A DNA stretch of 64,000 bases from Fonsecaea monophora (taxonomy: Eukaryota; Ascomycota; Eurotiomycetes; Chaetothyriales; Herpotrichiellaceae), in NCBI RefSeq assembly GCF_001642475.1, contig NW_019173987.1, positions 124,001 to 188,000 on the forward strand, in the 5' to 3' direction. Below are positions 1-10,494 of the stretch, piece after piece. The notes under the pieces were generated by a model. It worked only from the letters and a program-made list of their open reading frames with translations. It did no database searches and had not been told where the DNA came from. Both the position numbers and the translations under genes were made by a program. Position 1 is the first letter of the stretch, and every line of letters starts with the position of its first letter.

Positions 1-2400
1 AGCCCTTTGACGACTGCAGGAGACTCGGCCTGACATCGGAATGGGAATCCATCGTTCGCGCTACCTTTCCTCACCAGAATAACATGCTCGTGGCAGAAAC
101 TGTCCTCCCCGAAGGCCCGGCGGATGGCAAGATCCAAGTGGGCGACATTCTGGTCAAAGTCAACGAGCAGCTCTTGACGTCTTTCGCCTCCCTCGATGCG
201 ATCCTCGACGCCAGCGTCGGCAAGACAGTAGACATACTTCTGCAGCGCGAGGGAAAGGACCTTGCCGTCATTTTAGACGTGCACGACCTGACGGCCATCA
301 CGCCAGACCGCTTCGTAGCTGTTGCTGGCGGCACCTTTCACAATCTCTCGTACCAGTACGCGCGACTGTACCGCATTCCGTGCCGAGGTCTATATGCCTC
401 GAGCGCCGAAGGGTCCTTTGGCGAGGTTTATAGCCTGTGGGGATCGATCGTCGACACGGTCGACCACAAGAAAACACCCGACTTGGACACTTTCATCGAG
501 GTGGTGAGGAAAATCCCGGACAAGTCGCGCATCGTCGTCACCTACCGCTCCATCCGCGACCTGGACACGCAGAGGGTCGCCAGCTTCTACGTTGACCAGA
601 GATGGGATCCGGACCTGACCATGGCCGTGCGCAACGACGAGACAGGTCTATGGGATTTCAATGTCATTGACAACTTGCCCCCGGCCCTCCCGCCCGTGGT
701 GCGGTCTGCAGACTTTGCCCAACCCGAAGGTTTGTCTCCACCCGTGGCCGACATTGTCAGGTCATTCGTCGAAGTCTCGTGCGCGATGCCGCTCCATCTC
801 GACGGGTTCCCTCACATCCGCCGCACGGGTTTTGGCCTCGTCATTGCGCCCGGTTTTGTGATAGTGTCGCGGGCGGTCGTGCCCCATAGCCTGTGCGGCA
901 TCATCGTGACGGTGGCGGACTCGGTGAACATCGAGGGCGAGGTCTACTTTGTTGACCCCCTCCGCAACTACACCGTGGTTCGCTATGACCCGGCCCTGGT
1001 GGAGGCGCCCGTGCAGGTGGCCACGCTGTCGACCGAGATGATCAAGCAAGGGAGTGACACGTTCTTCGTCGGCTTCAGCCGGGGCGACCTGTCGTTTGCA
1101 AAGACGACCGTATCCGAGGTCTCGAATTTGTACATCCCCAAGGACAGCGGGGGTCCGCGGTACCGCGCCACCATGGTCGAGGGCATCTACGTCAACGCGT
1201 CGCTGCCGTCCAAGTGCTCGTTCGGCGTCCTCATGGAGCCCGACAGCGTCGTCGTCCAGGCCCTGTGGCTCAACTACATGGGCGACAAGGACAACGAGTA
1301 CTACTTTGGCATGGCCGCGAGCCTGATCACGCCCGTCGTGGACCAGATCAAGGCCGGGTTCGTCCCCAAGCCCCGCATCCTCGACATCGAAGCCAGCGGC
1401 CTGTCGATGGCCGAGTGCCGCACGGCAGGCGTGTCAGAGGAGTGGATCAGGAAAGTGGCCAAGGCGAGTCCGTCGCGACACGAGCTGTTTAGGGTGTCTA
1501 ACGTGGCGTGCCGGCCGGAGGGGGAGGACGATGAGGATGAAGCGGAAAAACGAGATGACCAAGATCAAGCCAAACAAGCCAATGGATGTGACAACCGCCC
1601 TACCAAAGACCAATCCCTCCAGGACGGTGATATCATTCTCTCGCTCAACGACCGGGTCATCACGCGCCAACACGACATGGACATGATGTACGACCAGGAA
1701 TGGCTGGACGCTGCCATCGTCCGGCGCGGCGAGGAGATGACACTGCGGGTGCCGACGCTGGCGACGGCGGACCTCGACACGACGCGCGCCCTGGTCTTCT
1801 GCGGCGCCGTGCTGCAGCGCCCGCACCACGCCGTGCGCCAACAGGTCACCAAGCTGCACTCGCAGGTGTACGTGAGCGCGCGGCGCGCGGGCTCACCCGC
1901 CCAGCAGTACGGGCTGAGCTCGACGACGTTCATCACCGAGGTCAACGGCGTTAAGACCCCCAATCTCGCGGCGTTTGTGCGCGAGACGGCAAAGATCCAA
2001 GACAACACGAGCTTCCGGCTCCGGGTGGTGACGTTGAAGGGCGTGCCGCAGGTGGTGACGATGAAGAAGAACAGTCACTATGTGAGTTTTCCCTTTTCTC
2101 TCCTTTTTCTGCCTCCTCCTCCTCCTCCTCCGCAGCCGCCGCCGCCGCCGATCTCCTCTTTTTGCACACGACCAGTCTCCTAACGAGGTGGTTTGAGAAA
2201 AACAGTTCCCAACGGTCGAATACGTCCGAGGATCCAACGGCGGCTGGACCGTCCACCGGATCGAAGGCCAGCCGACGAACGAACCGACCAACGGATCCAT
2301 CAGCGGACAGGTGGATGAAATCGTGGATGAGCCGACGAATGTCCTGACGACCGAGGCGACGACAGCAACCCAACAGGTGAGCGAGGCAAAGAGCGAATGA
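1..2400 (+). CDS. NMA111: NMA111-like HtrA family serine protease, 5'-truncated by the window edge
   Basis: Nuclear HtrA-type protease with a pro-apoptotic role in yeast and a duplicated protease-PDZ layout. The frame is open from base 3 with no start, so the N-terminal catalytic protease domain lies outside the window. What remains starts in the first PDZ region (NMLVAETVLPEGPADGKIQVGD). The second, degenerate protease-like half follows, then an acidic linker (codons near 1520-1600) and further PDZ-like segments (LQDGDIILSLNDRVITR; VTKLHSQVYVSARRAGSPA). An intron at 2082-2205 (GTGAGT donor, CTAAC branch at 2179-2183, CAG acceptor) joins HY to FPTVEYVRG, and the frame then ends at TGA 2398-2400. 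Without the splice the frame would run into a low-complexity proline tail. A GTGAGC sits just before the stop and could be a further donor, so the last residues are the least certain part. Converges on the acyl-CoA synthetase gene. Confidence 0.9.
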
Positions 2401-3164
2401 ACGATCAAACGAATGAACGAACGAATTTGAGGGAGAAAAAGCCGAATCAACAAAACAAACAAACAAGAGAGTGAATGCGCGAAATGGAACGAATGAAACG
2501 ATGAACGACTGAGTGACACATCTAGACGCGACAAATCTAGAGTCTTTGCGAGGAGAAGAGGGAATATATCCATCCATCCATCCATCCATCCATCCATCCA
2601 TCCATCTATCCACTTATCTATTAGTATTGGTGTCGGTTTTGATTTTTGGTACAGGTATTGGTGTTTGAGGGGAACCAACGGATTTACGGGATCATGGGGA
2701 ACTGAAGGACATAATGAATTGGTCGAAGTAAGGTTCGAAATCTAATATCGAATCCATACTCGCATGGTACATGTATGTATTCACATCGAATGCGTCGAAA
2801 TGGATGGAAAATCAATGAGCAAAGGAAATTTGGGGGGTTACGGTCCAAGAATGAATCACTCAATTCATAACCAAGTCAAAACCAGGTCAAAAAGTGCCAT
2901 ATGATCCATCATGTAGATCAAAAGGTACAAAGAGAACCAGAGAAAAAAGATATGTACCACTAACAAAGGTAGGGAGGTAGGTGACTAAGTCATGTTTATG
3001 TACCAAAGTACTGATTACCCCCTTTTTTTTATATCGTCCTCCTTGGACACTGGGTTATATCGACCACCATCTTCAGTCTATCGAAGTCTACATGTATTGT
3101 GTTGCAGGCCAATAATACCATCGCACGCTCAAGACGGGAATCACAAACATCCACGTCGCCACCA
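2401..3164. other. Intergenic, between convergent 3' ends
   Basis: Gap between two convergent genes holding both 3' UTRs. Apart from a CCAT microsatellite near 2568-2610 I see no supported gene. Short frames here are low-complexity readings of the repeat. Confidence 0.6.
2568..2610. repeat. (CCAT)n tetranucleotide microsatellite
   Basis: About ten tandem CCAT units ending in a degenerate CTAT copy, about 170 bp past the NMA111 stop. It gives an artificial Met-Asp-Gly-Trp repeat on the minus strand that should not be taken as protein. Confidence 0.9.
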
Positions 3165-5188
3165 TTATAACCTGGCATGGCCACTCACCAACTTCTCCCA
3201 GTCCTGTGGCGTAAAAGGCACGTACTCGTCCGCCTTGGGCGTCACCCAGAGGAACACGTCGTTCTTGCCCTCGGGCACTTCCTTGCCGACCGCGTTGGGA
3301 TCGACGCCTTCCTTGCGCAACGGCACCTTGTTCTGCTTGTGGTTGTGGATGTGCGTGCTCGCCTTGACGATGCGTAGAAACACCGGCACCGCGTACCCGG
3401 GCAGTCGTCCACGCATGAACTTCAGCAGGTCGTTGTAGTCGACCGGCGGCCCCGTGTAATTGGGATCGAGGTGGATGGCCGCGCAGCCTGCTCGGCCCTC
3501 GTGGTTTGGTACTAGAACACCGTACACATTGGCTTCGGCAATGCCAGGATACTGGCCTATCGTTAAAGCCACCTCGGCCGTCGAAACATTCTCCGACTTC
3601 CACCGGAATGTGTCGCCCAGGCGGTCCAGGAAGTGCCATCTTCCGTCCGATTCACGCCTCAACGCATCACCAGACCGATAGTAAATGTCCCCCTTCTTGA
3701 ACACGTCGGTGCAGAATTTCTTGTCGGTGGCAGCCTCGGATCTCCAATACCCCTGGAATGCCTGTTTGTTGGGTACAGCGACCAGCATTTCGCCCCCTTC
3801 TTCGTACGGCGTTCGCTTGGCAAAGCCTGTCTTGGGATCCCGCCAGATGTCGCCCGTTTCGTGGTCGATCCGGACCGGGATATAGACGTTGCGAAGCATC
3901 GTTCGGAGAATCAACCCGTGGTGGCCGACACATGCTCTCAGATATGGCCCCTTGTCATAGTTGAGCAGACTGAACATGCCTTCGGTCGAATTGAAGAACT
4001 CGCCGATTTCAGGGATGTTGAAGCGTGTTTGGAACTTTTCCCACACATCAGGTCTCAGGCCATTGCCGTAGGCACATCGGAGCTTGTGTGCTCGCTCCAG
4101 CGGGTGAGGTGGCGCGTTGAGCAGATATCGTGCTGTTTCACCAACATACACAAAGAATGTAGACCCGGAGTCATGAATGTCATTCCAGAACCGTGACACG
4201 GAGAATTTCGGTGCGACAGCAACCCCCAGACCCTGTAGCAGGGCACACGAGGTTGTGATTGCCCCTGTGCCATGATATAACGGCATGGAATTGAACCAGT
4301 GGTCCTTGCCAGGGATGCCTCCACAGAGCGGCATCGAGTGGCCACACGCCAAGTATACCCGTTGCAGTGTGAAAGCACAACCTTTGGGAAGACCTGTGGT
4401 TCCGCTGTGACAACTTGTTAGTCCTTGTGTCTGGGAGCTAGAGAGCAGTGGACATGACTTACCTGGTATAGATCAGGCAATAAGGGAAGCTGCCTTTCGT
4501 GCCCTTGCGAAGGTCATCGGCCGGTCTCTGGGCGGGTTTCGCTGCAATCTTCTGCTTTAAAGTGTTGTCGAGAACCGCGATTTTGGTGCCTCTGGCTTCA
4601 ATGTCTCCCCGACTCTGATTGATCCTCCTCTGGCAGGCTGCGTCTGCGTCGACAATCAAGAGTCTTGTCTCACACACATCCAAGCAGTGCATCAACGCCT
4701 TCCCCTCGAGATTGTAGTTGATGAATGCTGGCGCCGCACCGACAGCCGAGCAAGCGAACCAGGTCACAAAGAACTGCGGCGAATTGATCATGTACATGGC
4801 CACCAATTCGCCAGGCTTGATACCCTCCTCGAGCAGCCACTGCGCATATCGGAGGACCTCCTCGTAAAACTGACCAAAGGTGTAGATGCCCCCTTCTCTC
4901 GACCAGAGAGCACGATTGTTCCAGCTCTTTTTGCATTGCTCTTCAAAGGCGTAGAAGAAGCAGACTTTGTCCTCCTTGACAAGCTGTGCATACTCTTTCG
5001 CACCCTGTCTTAGCCTGCGGAGGACATCCAGGTCCTTTCGAATATGGAACTTGGCATCGAGGTAGGCCGCTGCGGCCCATCCACCGGCTGCAGCGGCTGC
5101 AGCAGTTGCTGCGAGTAGAACGGAGTCAGCTTCGAAGAACGTCGTCGCATGGTTCGAAGAAAGAGTGCAGAGTCTTACCAAGAGCCAT
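3165..5188 (-). CDS. Very-long-chain acyl-CoA synthetase / FAT1-like fatty acid transporter
   Basis: ATP-dependent activation of long or very-long-chain fatty acids to CoA esters, as in the Fat1/FATP family. Three exons give 631 aa: 5188-5179, 5108-4463 and 4404-3165. The first coding exon is only 10 nt (ATG GCT CTT G) before a GTAAGA donor. The next acceptor restores phase and gives an Ala-rich N-terminus with a short hydrophobic stretch. The second intron (4462-4405) interrupts the AMP-binding signature, and splicing restores YTSGTTGLPKG (about residues 217-227). Further family features are the FNSTEG segment and the downstream Y-RSGD and DRLGDTFRWKSENVST signatures. The C-terminus GHARL fits a PTS1-type peroxisomal signal, so action at the peroxisome is likely. 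A TTG at 5181 would open the frame through the first intron and is probably not the start. It could equally activate a non-fatty carboxylic acid. Shares a 749-bp divergent promoter with the FAD oxidase. Confidence 0.88.
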
Positions 5189-5937
5189 GGGTTAGTTCTA
5201 TGTGCAAGATCCCCCGGTACCTGTCTAATTTGGTCAACGTAGTGCCGGTCACGATCGACACAACCAAGAACGCAAAGAACACCAGGTGTCTAAAATATCC
5301 GCCGTTAATCTGATGCAGCTTAGGGAGCCATTGAAGATAGAGGAAGAAAAGAAAGATCCATCCTTAACAGACTACGGACGGCGCCCGAATCGTCACCCAC
5401 GCTCTCTCCAAGCGACACTCATGTCATCAAGATACCGAGGTTACTGTGGATGCTTTCAACGTATTTTGAGGAGGCCTTGGAGGATCTGGTATAGTGAATG
5501 CTGTGCCACTAATGGGTTTGGAGTTCCCACTCGTAAAATAAGTGGACACGCACTGACACGGCATTTCAGCGCGGGGTCAAGTCTCGGTTGAGGGTGGCTG
5601 GCACGGGAAGTGGGAGGGCGCCTAGGCATTTCTCTGGCAGTCTGGGCACCGGGGATGGATCAATTGGGCGCCGATCGGATGACAAAGGACCTCATTAGTG
5701 CCTGTTTCCGCCGGAGAGGGACACCGTCGTGTCTGGGAGAGCCAATGGCATCCATCCATCAATCTTCACGTCTGATATCAGCACTTCCTCTGACGAAAGG
5801 CACCCAAAAGGGCCTCGTTCTCATCCCTTTCCTATCACAAGAAAGTCGCTCGTCAATACTGAAAACTCCGCCGAATCACGTATACAACGAGGCCAGTCTG
5901 TCAGCTTCGCTTATCCACCCTCTACAGCCGGACCATA
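5189..5937. promoter_or_regulatory. Divergent intergenic promoter region
   Basis: 749 bp between the start codons of the acyl-CoA synthetase (-) and the FAD oxidoreductase (+). It must carry both 5' UTRs and promoters. I find no motif I can name with confidence. Confidence 0.5.
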
Positions 5938-7233
5938 ATGGGCTCCATTGACCCTCCGGACTGCAGTGTCCTGATTGTCGGGGCAGGGATCTTTGGCACC
6001 AGCACAGCATACCATCTCGCACTGAGTCATGCAGATCCATCACTCATCACGGTCCTAGATCGCGCCTCCATACCCTCGCCCCTGGCTGCGTCCTCGGATA
6101 TCAACAAGATCGTTCGTGCGGATTACAGCAAGGCGTTTTACATGGACTTGGCTTACGAGGCTATGGAGTCTTGGATACAGCATCCAGTGATGAAGCCGCA
6201 CTTCCATCAGACGGGATGGGTGATGTTGGACGAGAAGGGCAGCGATCTGGCGGACCGGATTCGAAAGAACTTTCGAGAAAGTGGTCGTCCTGATACATCT
6301 GCGGATATTTCTCTCGAGGAAGTCAAGTCGAACTGGGGAGGTGTACTCTCTGGAATAGACACCAGTGAACACAGCAAGGCTTACACAAATTCCAGCGCCG
6401 GTTGGGCAGATGCTTCTTCCGCCGTCGCGGCAACTATGGAGGAAGCCGTCAAAGCTGGTGTCAAGCACGAGGTAGGAGAAGTGAATGAGCTGCTCAGCGA
6501 TGGTGATAAGCTGACTGGTGTCCGCACGACTGACGGGCGCACATTTACTGGTGAAAAGATTGTTCTAGCCACAGGAGCATGGACGCCGTGGTTGATGGCA
6601 CCACTGGAAAAGAAAATGACCATTTCCTCAGAAATCAGCATCACAAGACAAGTCCAGGCGGCAGGAGTGTGTGTGGCAGCATTCAAGGTGTCGGAAGAAG
6701 AAGCCCGGCATTACTCGCAGATGCCAGTCTTGATCTTTGGCGCAAAAGGCGAGGCGATGCCACCGAATGACCAGGGCTTCTTTAAATTTACAAATGCCAA
6801 CACTTTTCTCAACACTCAACCTCATCCGGAGACTGGCCAGAATATCTCGGTCCCAGCTCCTGATCAACACTCTGTCCCGGACTTGCTCAAACGCCAATCC
6901 ATAGAAATCATCCGCCAGCGCGTCCCACAAATCCTTGACGGGGGTAGAGTGCCTGATGACTGGCGCATTTGTTGGGACGCCATATCGCCGGATCAAAACC
7001 AGCTGATTGCGCAGCATCCTGATCCGCGACTGTCGAACCTCTACTTTGCCACTGCTGGGTCGTTTCACAGCTGGAAATTTCTGCCCAACATTGGAAAGTA
7101 CGTCGCCAACGTGCTGAACGGTAAGTCGAATGGGCAAGAAAGGGATGAGGCCTGGTGTTGGAAGAGGACATTCAGTGAGAGGGGAGCGCACGAAAAAGTG
7201 CTACCGAAAGGAGAACTGAAGGACTTTCAGTAA
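5938..7233 (+). CDS. FAD-dependent amine/amino-acid oxidase (sarcosine oxidase / fructosyl amino acid oxidase family)
   Basis: Single-exon, 431 aa, which is the usual length for the monomeric sarcosine oxidase/amadoriase group. These flavoenzymes oxidise secondary amines or glycated amino acids and release H2O2. The N-terminus has the ADP-binding GAGIFG (residues 15-20) after a beta strand. A middle DGRTFTGEKIVLATGAWTP segment is the second FAD contact typical of DAO proteins. RICWDAISPDQNQLI carries Cys345, at the place where this family covalently attaches FAD. The closing SFHSWKFLPNIGKY block is also characteristic. The start ATG follows ACCATA and matches family length. Many relatives end in a PTS1 tripeptide, but this one ends KDFQ, so peroxisomal import is not supported. 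The exact substrate cannot be told from sequence; saccharopine or pipecolate oxidase activity is possible. Confidence 0.85.
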   Translation: MGSIDPPDCSVLIVGAGIFGTSTAYHLALSHADPSLITVLDRASIPSPLAASSDINKIVRADYSKAFYMDLAYEAMESWIQHPVMKPHFHQTGWVMLDEKGSDLADRIRKNFRESGRPDTSADISLEEVKSNWGGVLSGIDTSEHSKAYTNSSAGWADASSAVAATMEEAVKAGVKHEVGEVNELLSDGDKLTGVRTTDGRTFTGEKIVLATGAWTPWLMAPLEKKMTISSEISITRQVQAAGVCVAAFKVSEEEARHYSQMPVLIFGAKGEAMPPNDQGFFKFTNANTFLNTQPHPETGQNISVPAPDQHSVPDLLKRQSIEIIRQRVPQILDGGRVPDDWRICWDAISPDQNQLIAQHPDPRLSNLYFATAGSFHSWKFLPNIGKYVANVLNGKSNGQERDEAWCWKRTFSERGAHEKVLPKGELKDFQ

Positions 7234-8222
7234 TGCACAGGGTAAGACTTCTGTGATCCCTTGAATTGAGGAGTGGATACGTCGTTGTTTTCATCGGTTA
7301 CAAACACTATCACCCGCTCATCGATCTTGTTGGTGCGGAAATGACCCGGGACAGAGCCTCAGAAGAAAGAAGAGTACTGGAAACGTCCTCTTGATCCTCG
7401 TGGCCGTTGACGAAAGCACCAACATGCTCAGGAGTACTCTCCTTCCGGGGCACGCTTGCAATGAGATTGAATACGTGGTTCCCAGCCCGAACTCGAGTTT
7501 ATGCTGCGTCTACCCCCAGAACCCAATGCCTATTCCACCCCCAATTTCACTACCTATGTCTCTCTGACAGTGCAGCCATTAATCTATCCACCTACGCAGT
7601 CCCACGAATCGATGGGACGACAGTGAAATCGCGGACGATGCCAATATGAGGACACAGTTTCAAAGTTTTGGAGGCTTGTAACTGTGATAGAGAGCTTAGT
7701 GAATGACGACTCCCTCTATACAGGCCCGTGGCTGTGTGGTAAGTGGACACATAGATACCTAACTGCAATTCTCAGGTACCTGAACTGTGCACATCCTCCA
7801 ACCAGAGGCACCTGGAAGAAAGGCAGTGGTTGAGTATGTCCTCCCGACGCAAGTACCTGGTAGGTAAGGATTGAGTGCCTAGGTACCAGTAGTAGGTAGC
7901 CATTAACACCTGCTGGACGCCCCGTACATAATCAGGCGTAGCTCCCGTGGCCACTTATTAGGGGCCAGTGGGGACACTCGAGGGCCCCCCTCCTCCGTAG
8001 TCGACGTCATGCAGACCTGACGATGGTTTCAAGTCTAATGAGCGCGTCATGGACCACGATAATGTGGAAAAGAAAAGAAATATAGCAGCGACCAAGCGTC
8101 TCGATCGGATTTGGCCTTCCCTGGTCCTTCTCCCCCTCCCAATACCTCCCATCCGCTCTCGCGATTGAAAGCTGGCCTCTCACTCTGTTGTTGTGCATCG
8201 GCTCGCCCGCTTCGCCTCGACC
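7234..8222. other. Intergenic, no supported gene
   Basis: 3' region of the FAD oxidase and promoter of the FMN protein gene. Around 7740-7910 there are several copies of short palindromic GGTACC/CCTAGGTAC-type words, which have no coding potential. Nothing else supportable. Confidence 0.5.
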
Positions 8223-9104
8223 ATGTCGCACCCCACGCCTTCGACCGTCGCGCCGTGGAAACGGACATTCCAGGAACACCTCGAACGGGCGGGCGGCGCT
8301 GGGTTCGAGTTCACCCTCGCGACGGTGACAGAGTCCGGGCTGCCGCGGGCGCGGACGTGCATCTTCCGCGGATTCTGGGCCACGCTGCCGGAGAACGAGC
8401 ACAACAAACTCCCCAAGAACCCGCCCGTCTACGAGTCCGACTGTCCCACGTTCACGACCGACGCGCGCATGAGCAAGACGTACGAGCTGTTCGCCACGGG
8501 CAAGGGCAAGGGGAACCTCGCGCAGTCTCGCTCCGGGTCTGGCGGGGGCGGTCCCGTCGAGGCCGTCTACTGGGTCAAAGAGACGCGGACGCAGTGGCGC
8601 ATCCGGGGTAAATGCTGGCTGGTCGCGGCCGACGACGTGGAAGGCGGCACGCCCGAGGCTCAGAATTCGGGCACCGTGTCCCTCAAGGCCGAGGTAGGGC
8701 GATACATGCGCGTTTGCGAGGGATCCGACGACCACGACGCGCAAGAAAGGATCAACGACTGGTCCTGGCGACGCGAGGTGGAGAATTACTTTGAAAACAT
8801 GTCCCCGGTCATGAGGGGCTCGTTCAAGAACCCACCGCCGGGCCAGCTCTTGTCGCAAGGCCGAGATGAAGTGGCGGGCGAGGCGCTGGGCCAGAAGGCA
8901 GGCCACCTCTCCGAGGAGACGCTGGCGAGGAAGAACTTCCGCGTCGCCATCATCACGCCCGAGCAGGTCGAGGCGGTCGACTTGACGGATCCGACAAAGG
9001 CCACGAGACAGATCTGGACGTTGGCCGAGGAGGGAGGCGGTCCTGGCGGTCCCCAGCCAAGTGAATCAATAGGGGAGTGGAACAGGGTTGAGACATGGCC
9101 GTGA
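8223..9104 (+). CDS. Pyridoxamine 5'-phosphate oxidase-like FMN-binding protein (Alr4036 type)
   Basis: About 293 aa, no intron. The N-terminal part follows the Alr4036-type pyridoxamine-phosphate oxidase-like domain: PWKRTFQEHLERAG, then an ATV--GLPRARTCIFRGFW strand pair, then DARMSKTYEL, and a later AVYWVKETRTQWRIRGKCWLV strand block. The C-terminal half (SWRREVENYFENMSP; GSFKNPPPGQ; the NFRVAIITPEQVEAVDL region) is also typical. Such proteins probably bind FMN as dimers. A true role in vitamin B6 salvage is not established for this subfamily. I chose the ATG at 8223 (MSHPTPS) because the in-frame ATG at 8193 adds ten residues outside the domain. No targeting signal is evident, so the protein is probably cytosolic. 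Confidence 0.82.
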   Translation: MSHPTPSTVAPWKRTFQEHLERAGGAGFEFTLATVTESGLPRARTCIFRGFWATLPENEHNKLPKNPPVYESDCPTFTTDARMSKTYELFATGKGKGNLAQSRSGSGGGGPVEAVYWVKETRTQWRIRGKCWLVAADDVEGGTPEAQNSGTVSLKAEVGRYMRVCEGSDDHDAQERINDWSWRREVENYFENMSPVMRGSFKNPPPGQLLSQGRDEVAGEALGQKAGHLSEETLARKNFRVAIITPEQVEAVDLTDPTKATRQIWTLAEEGGGPGGPQPSESIGEWNRVETWP

Positions 9105-9881
9105 GGGTCGATCCGACAAGTGAGTGGATGATGATGAGGAGAACCTCAGAGTTGCAACTAGCTCCCATAACGGGCTGAACGCGTTACTTTGGATCTCGGA
9201 AATTTCTACCTCGTACACTCCCCTGCGGCACTTCTAGGGCATGACTAAGGTCAGCGACATCCCTTTACAGAGCCAAAAATCAGTGCATGATCTGGGACCT
9301 CAGTAATGGCGGTCGTCAACGCCTCCGCTATCAGCTGATGATATGGTAAGGGGACCAGAGGACAATCTGTCAGCTTGTCAAGTTTGCACGGAATCGAATC
9401 ATTTTAGACCAAAACCAGAACCGCCCCGATGAATAGTTGGGTAGATCAAGAATTCACAGATACAAGATAGGACGTCAAGCTGGACACATTCAAAACATGT
9501 GCTGGGTAAAACAAACAACGGAACACTGGGTTCGTTTACCCCCTACACTACTCGAAGAAAACACGGTCCATTGAAAGAATATCAAGACCATGTACGAGGT
9601 AGTCATCATCACTGCATTTTCATCTCGGAAGCACACCCTCAAGACACCTATAAAATGTGCTCTATAGACCTATTCCCTGCGTCTTAACCCCCAAAAGTCG
9701 CTTGAAAGGCTGTAAAAAAGGACACGCTCTCTTTCTTTCATGACAGTGATAACAAAGGTCGTGCGTCAAAACAACCTTGGAACCTCTGTGTGCGCGCGAG
9801 GCAAGGCAGACACTCGGCCAAGTTCCGCGGGATTTGGAGTAAAATATAAAAAACCAACAACCAAGAAAAAGGTCGTGGATC
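9105..9881. other. Intergenic between convergent genes
   Basis: Holds the 3' regions of the FMN protein gene (+) and the copper transporter gene (-). Short frames present have no recognisable composition or motif. No gene supported. Confidence 0.5.
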
Positions 9882-10494
9882 TCAGTGAAAGTTTTCGTCG
9901 TTCCGGGCGAATCTACCGACGGCTAGCTCGCCGAGAAGGACTCCCAGAAGCACGGAGAGAAAGTAGCCCACGTTCATGGTCATGACGGCCAACATGCTGA
10001 TTCAGACAGTTAGTAAGAGGAAAGAGAGAGAAAAGAGGTCAGTGGACGTACAGCAAATATGCCATGGCGGCAATCAGGGTGGTCAAGATTGCTCGAGGGA
10101 CATCGACCGACAGCCGGAAGGGGGGAAAGACGTCCCTGGCCTCGACGACCTTGACGTTCTCCTCGACGCCGTTGACCGTGATGAGGGCCCCCGTCTTCGC
10201 ATCCGGGTCCTGGTCGATCCGTCCAGCCTCGGTGGGACGGCCCTTGACCATAACGTAGCGCCGTCTCCGTGCGGCGACCGCCCATCTCTGTTCGCACACG
10301 GCCTTGCCCGCAAAAACCAGCCGCAGGGCGATGGAGAGGATGACCAAAAAGATGCAGGTACCGGCGTAGCCGCCTCCCGTGCTGGGCGTCCACCCGGTCC
10401 CGTACAGAGGGGTGCTGTGCGAGGTGGTGAAGACCATGGGCATCGACATGGCGTCGGAAGAGGACATGGGCATGGACATTGAGTCGTGTGACAT
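9882..10494 (-). CDS. Ctr-family high-affinity copper transporter
   Basis: Two exons (10494-10052 and 9996-9882; 55-nt intron with GTACGT donor, CTAAC branch and CAG acceptor) give 185 aa. The Met-rich N-terminus (MSHDSMSMPMSSSDAMSMPM) supplies extracellular MxM copper-binding motifs. A first membrane segment follows (YAGTCIFLVILSIALRLVFAG), then a basic/hydrophilic cytosolic loop. After splicing the C-terminal part reads LLMLAVMTMNVGYFLSVLLG, giving the family signature MxxxM-x12-GxxxG exactly (MLAVM, then GVLLG). Without the splice the second half of this signature is lost, which supports the intron strongly. Expected role: trimeric Cu(I) import at the plasma or vacuolar membrane. Such genes are usually induced by copper starvation, but I could not identify a convincing copper-response element upstream. 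Confidence 0.93.

Noticed and set aside
1893..2678. 261-codon minus frame antisense to NMA111 and its 3' region
   Set aside because: Built from the CCAT microsatellite and the intronic polypyrimidine tract; no protein character.
7740..7950. Repeated GGTACC/CCTAGGTAC words as a MITE
   Set aside because: No terminal inverted repeats or target duplication seen; the words are short and scattered and occur also near 29900.
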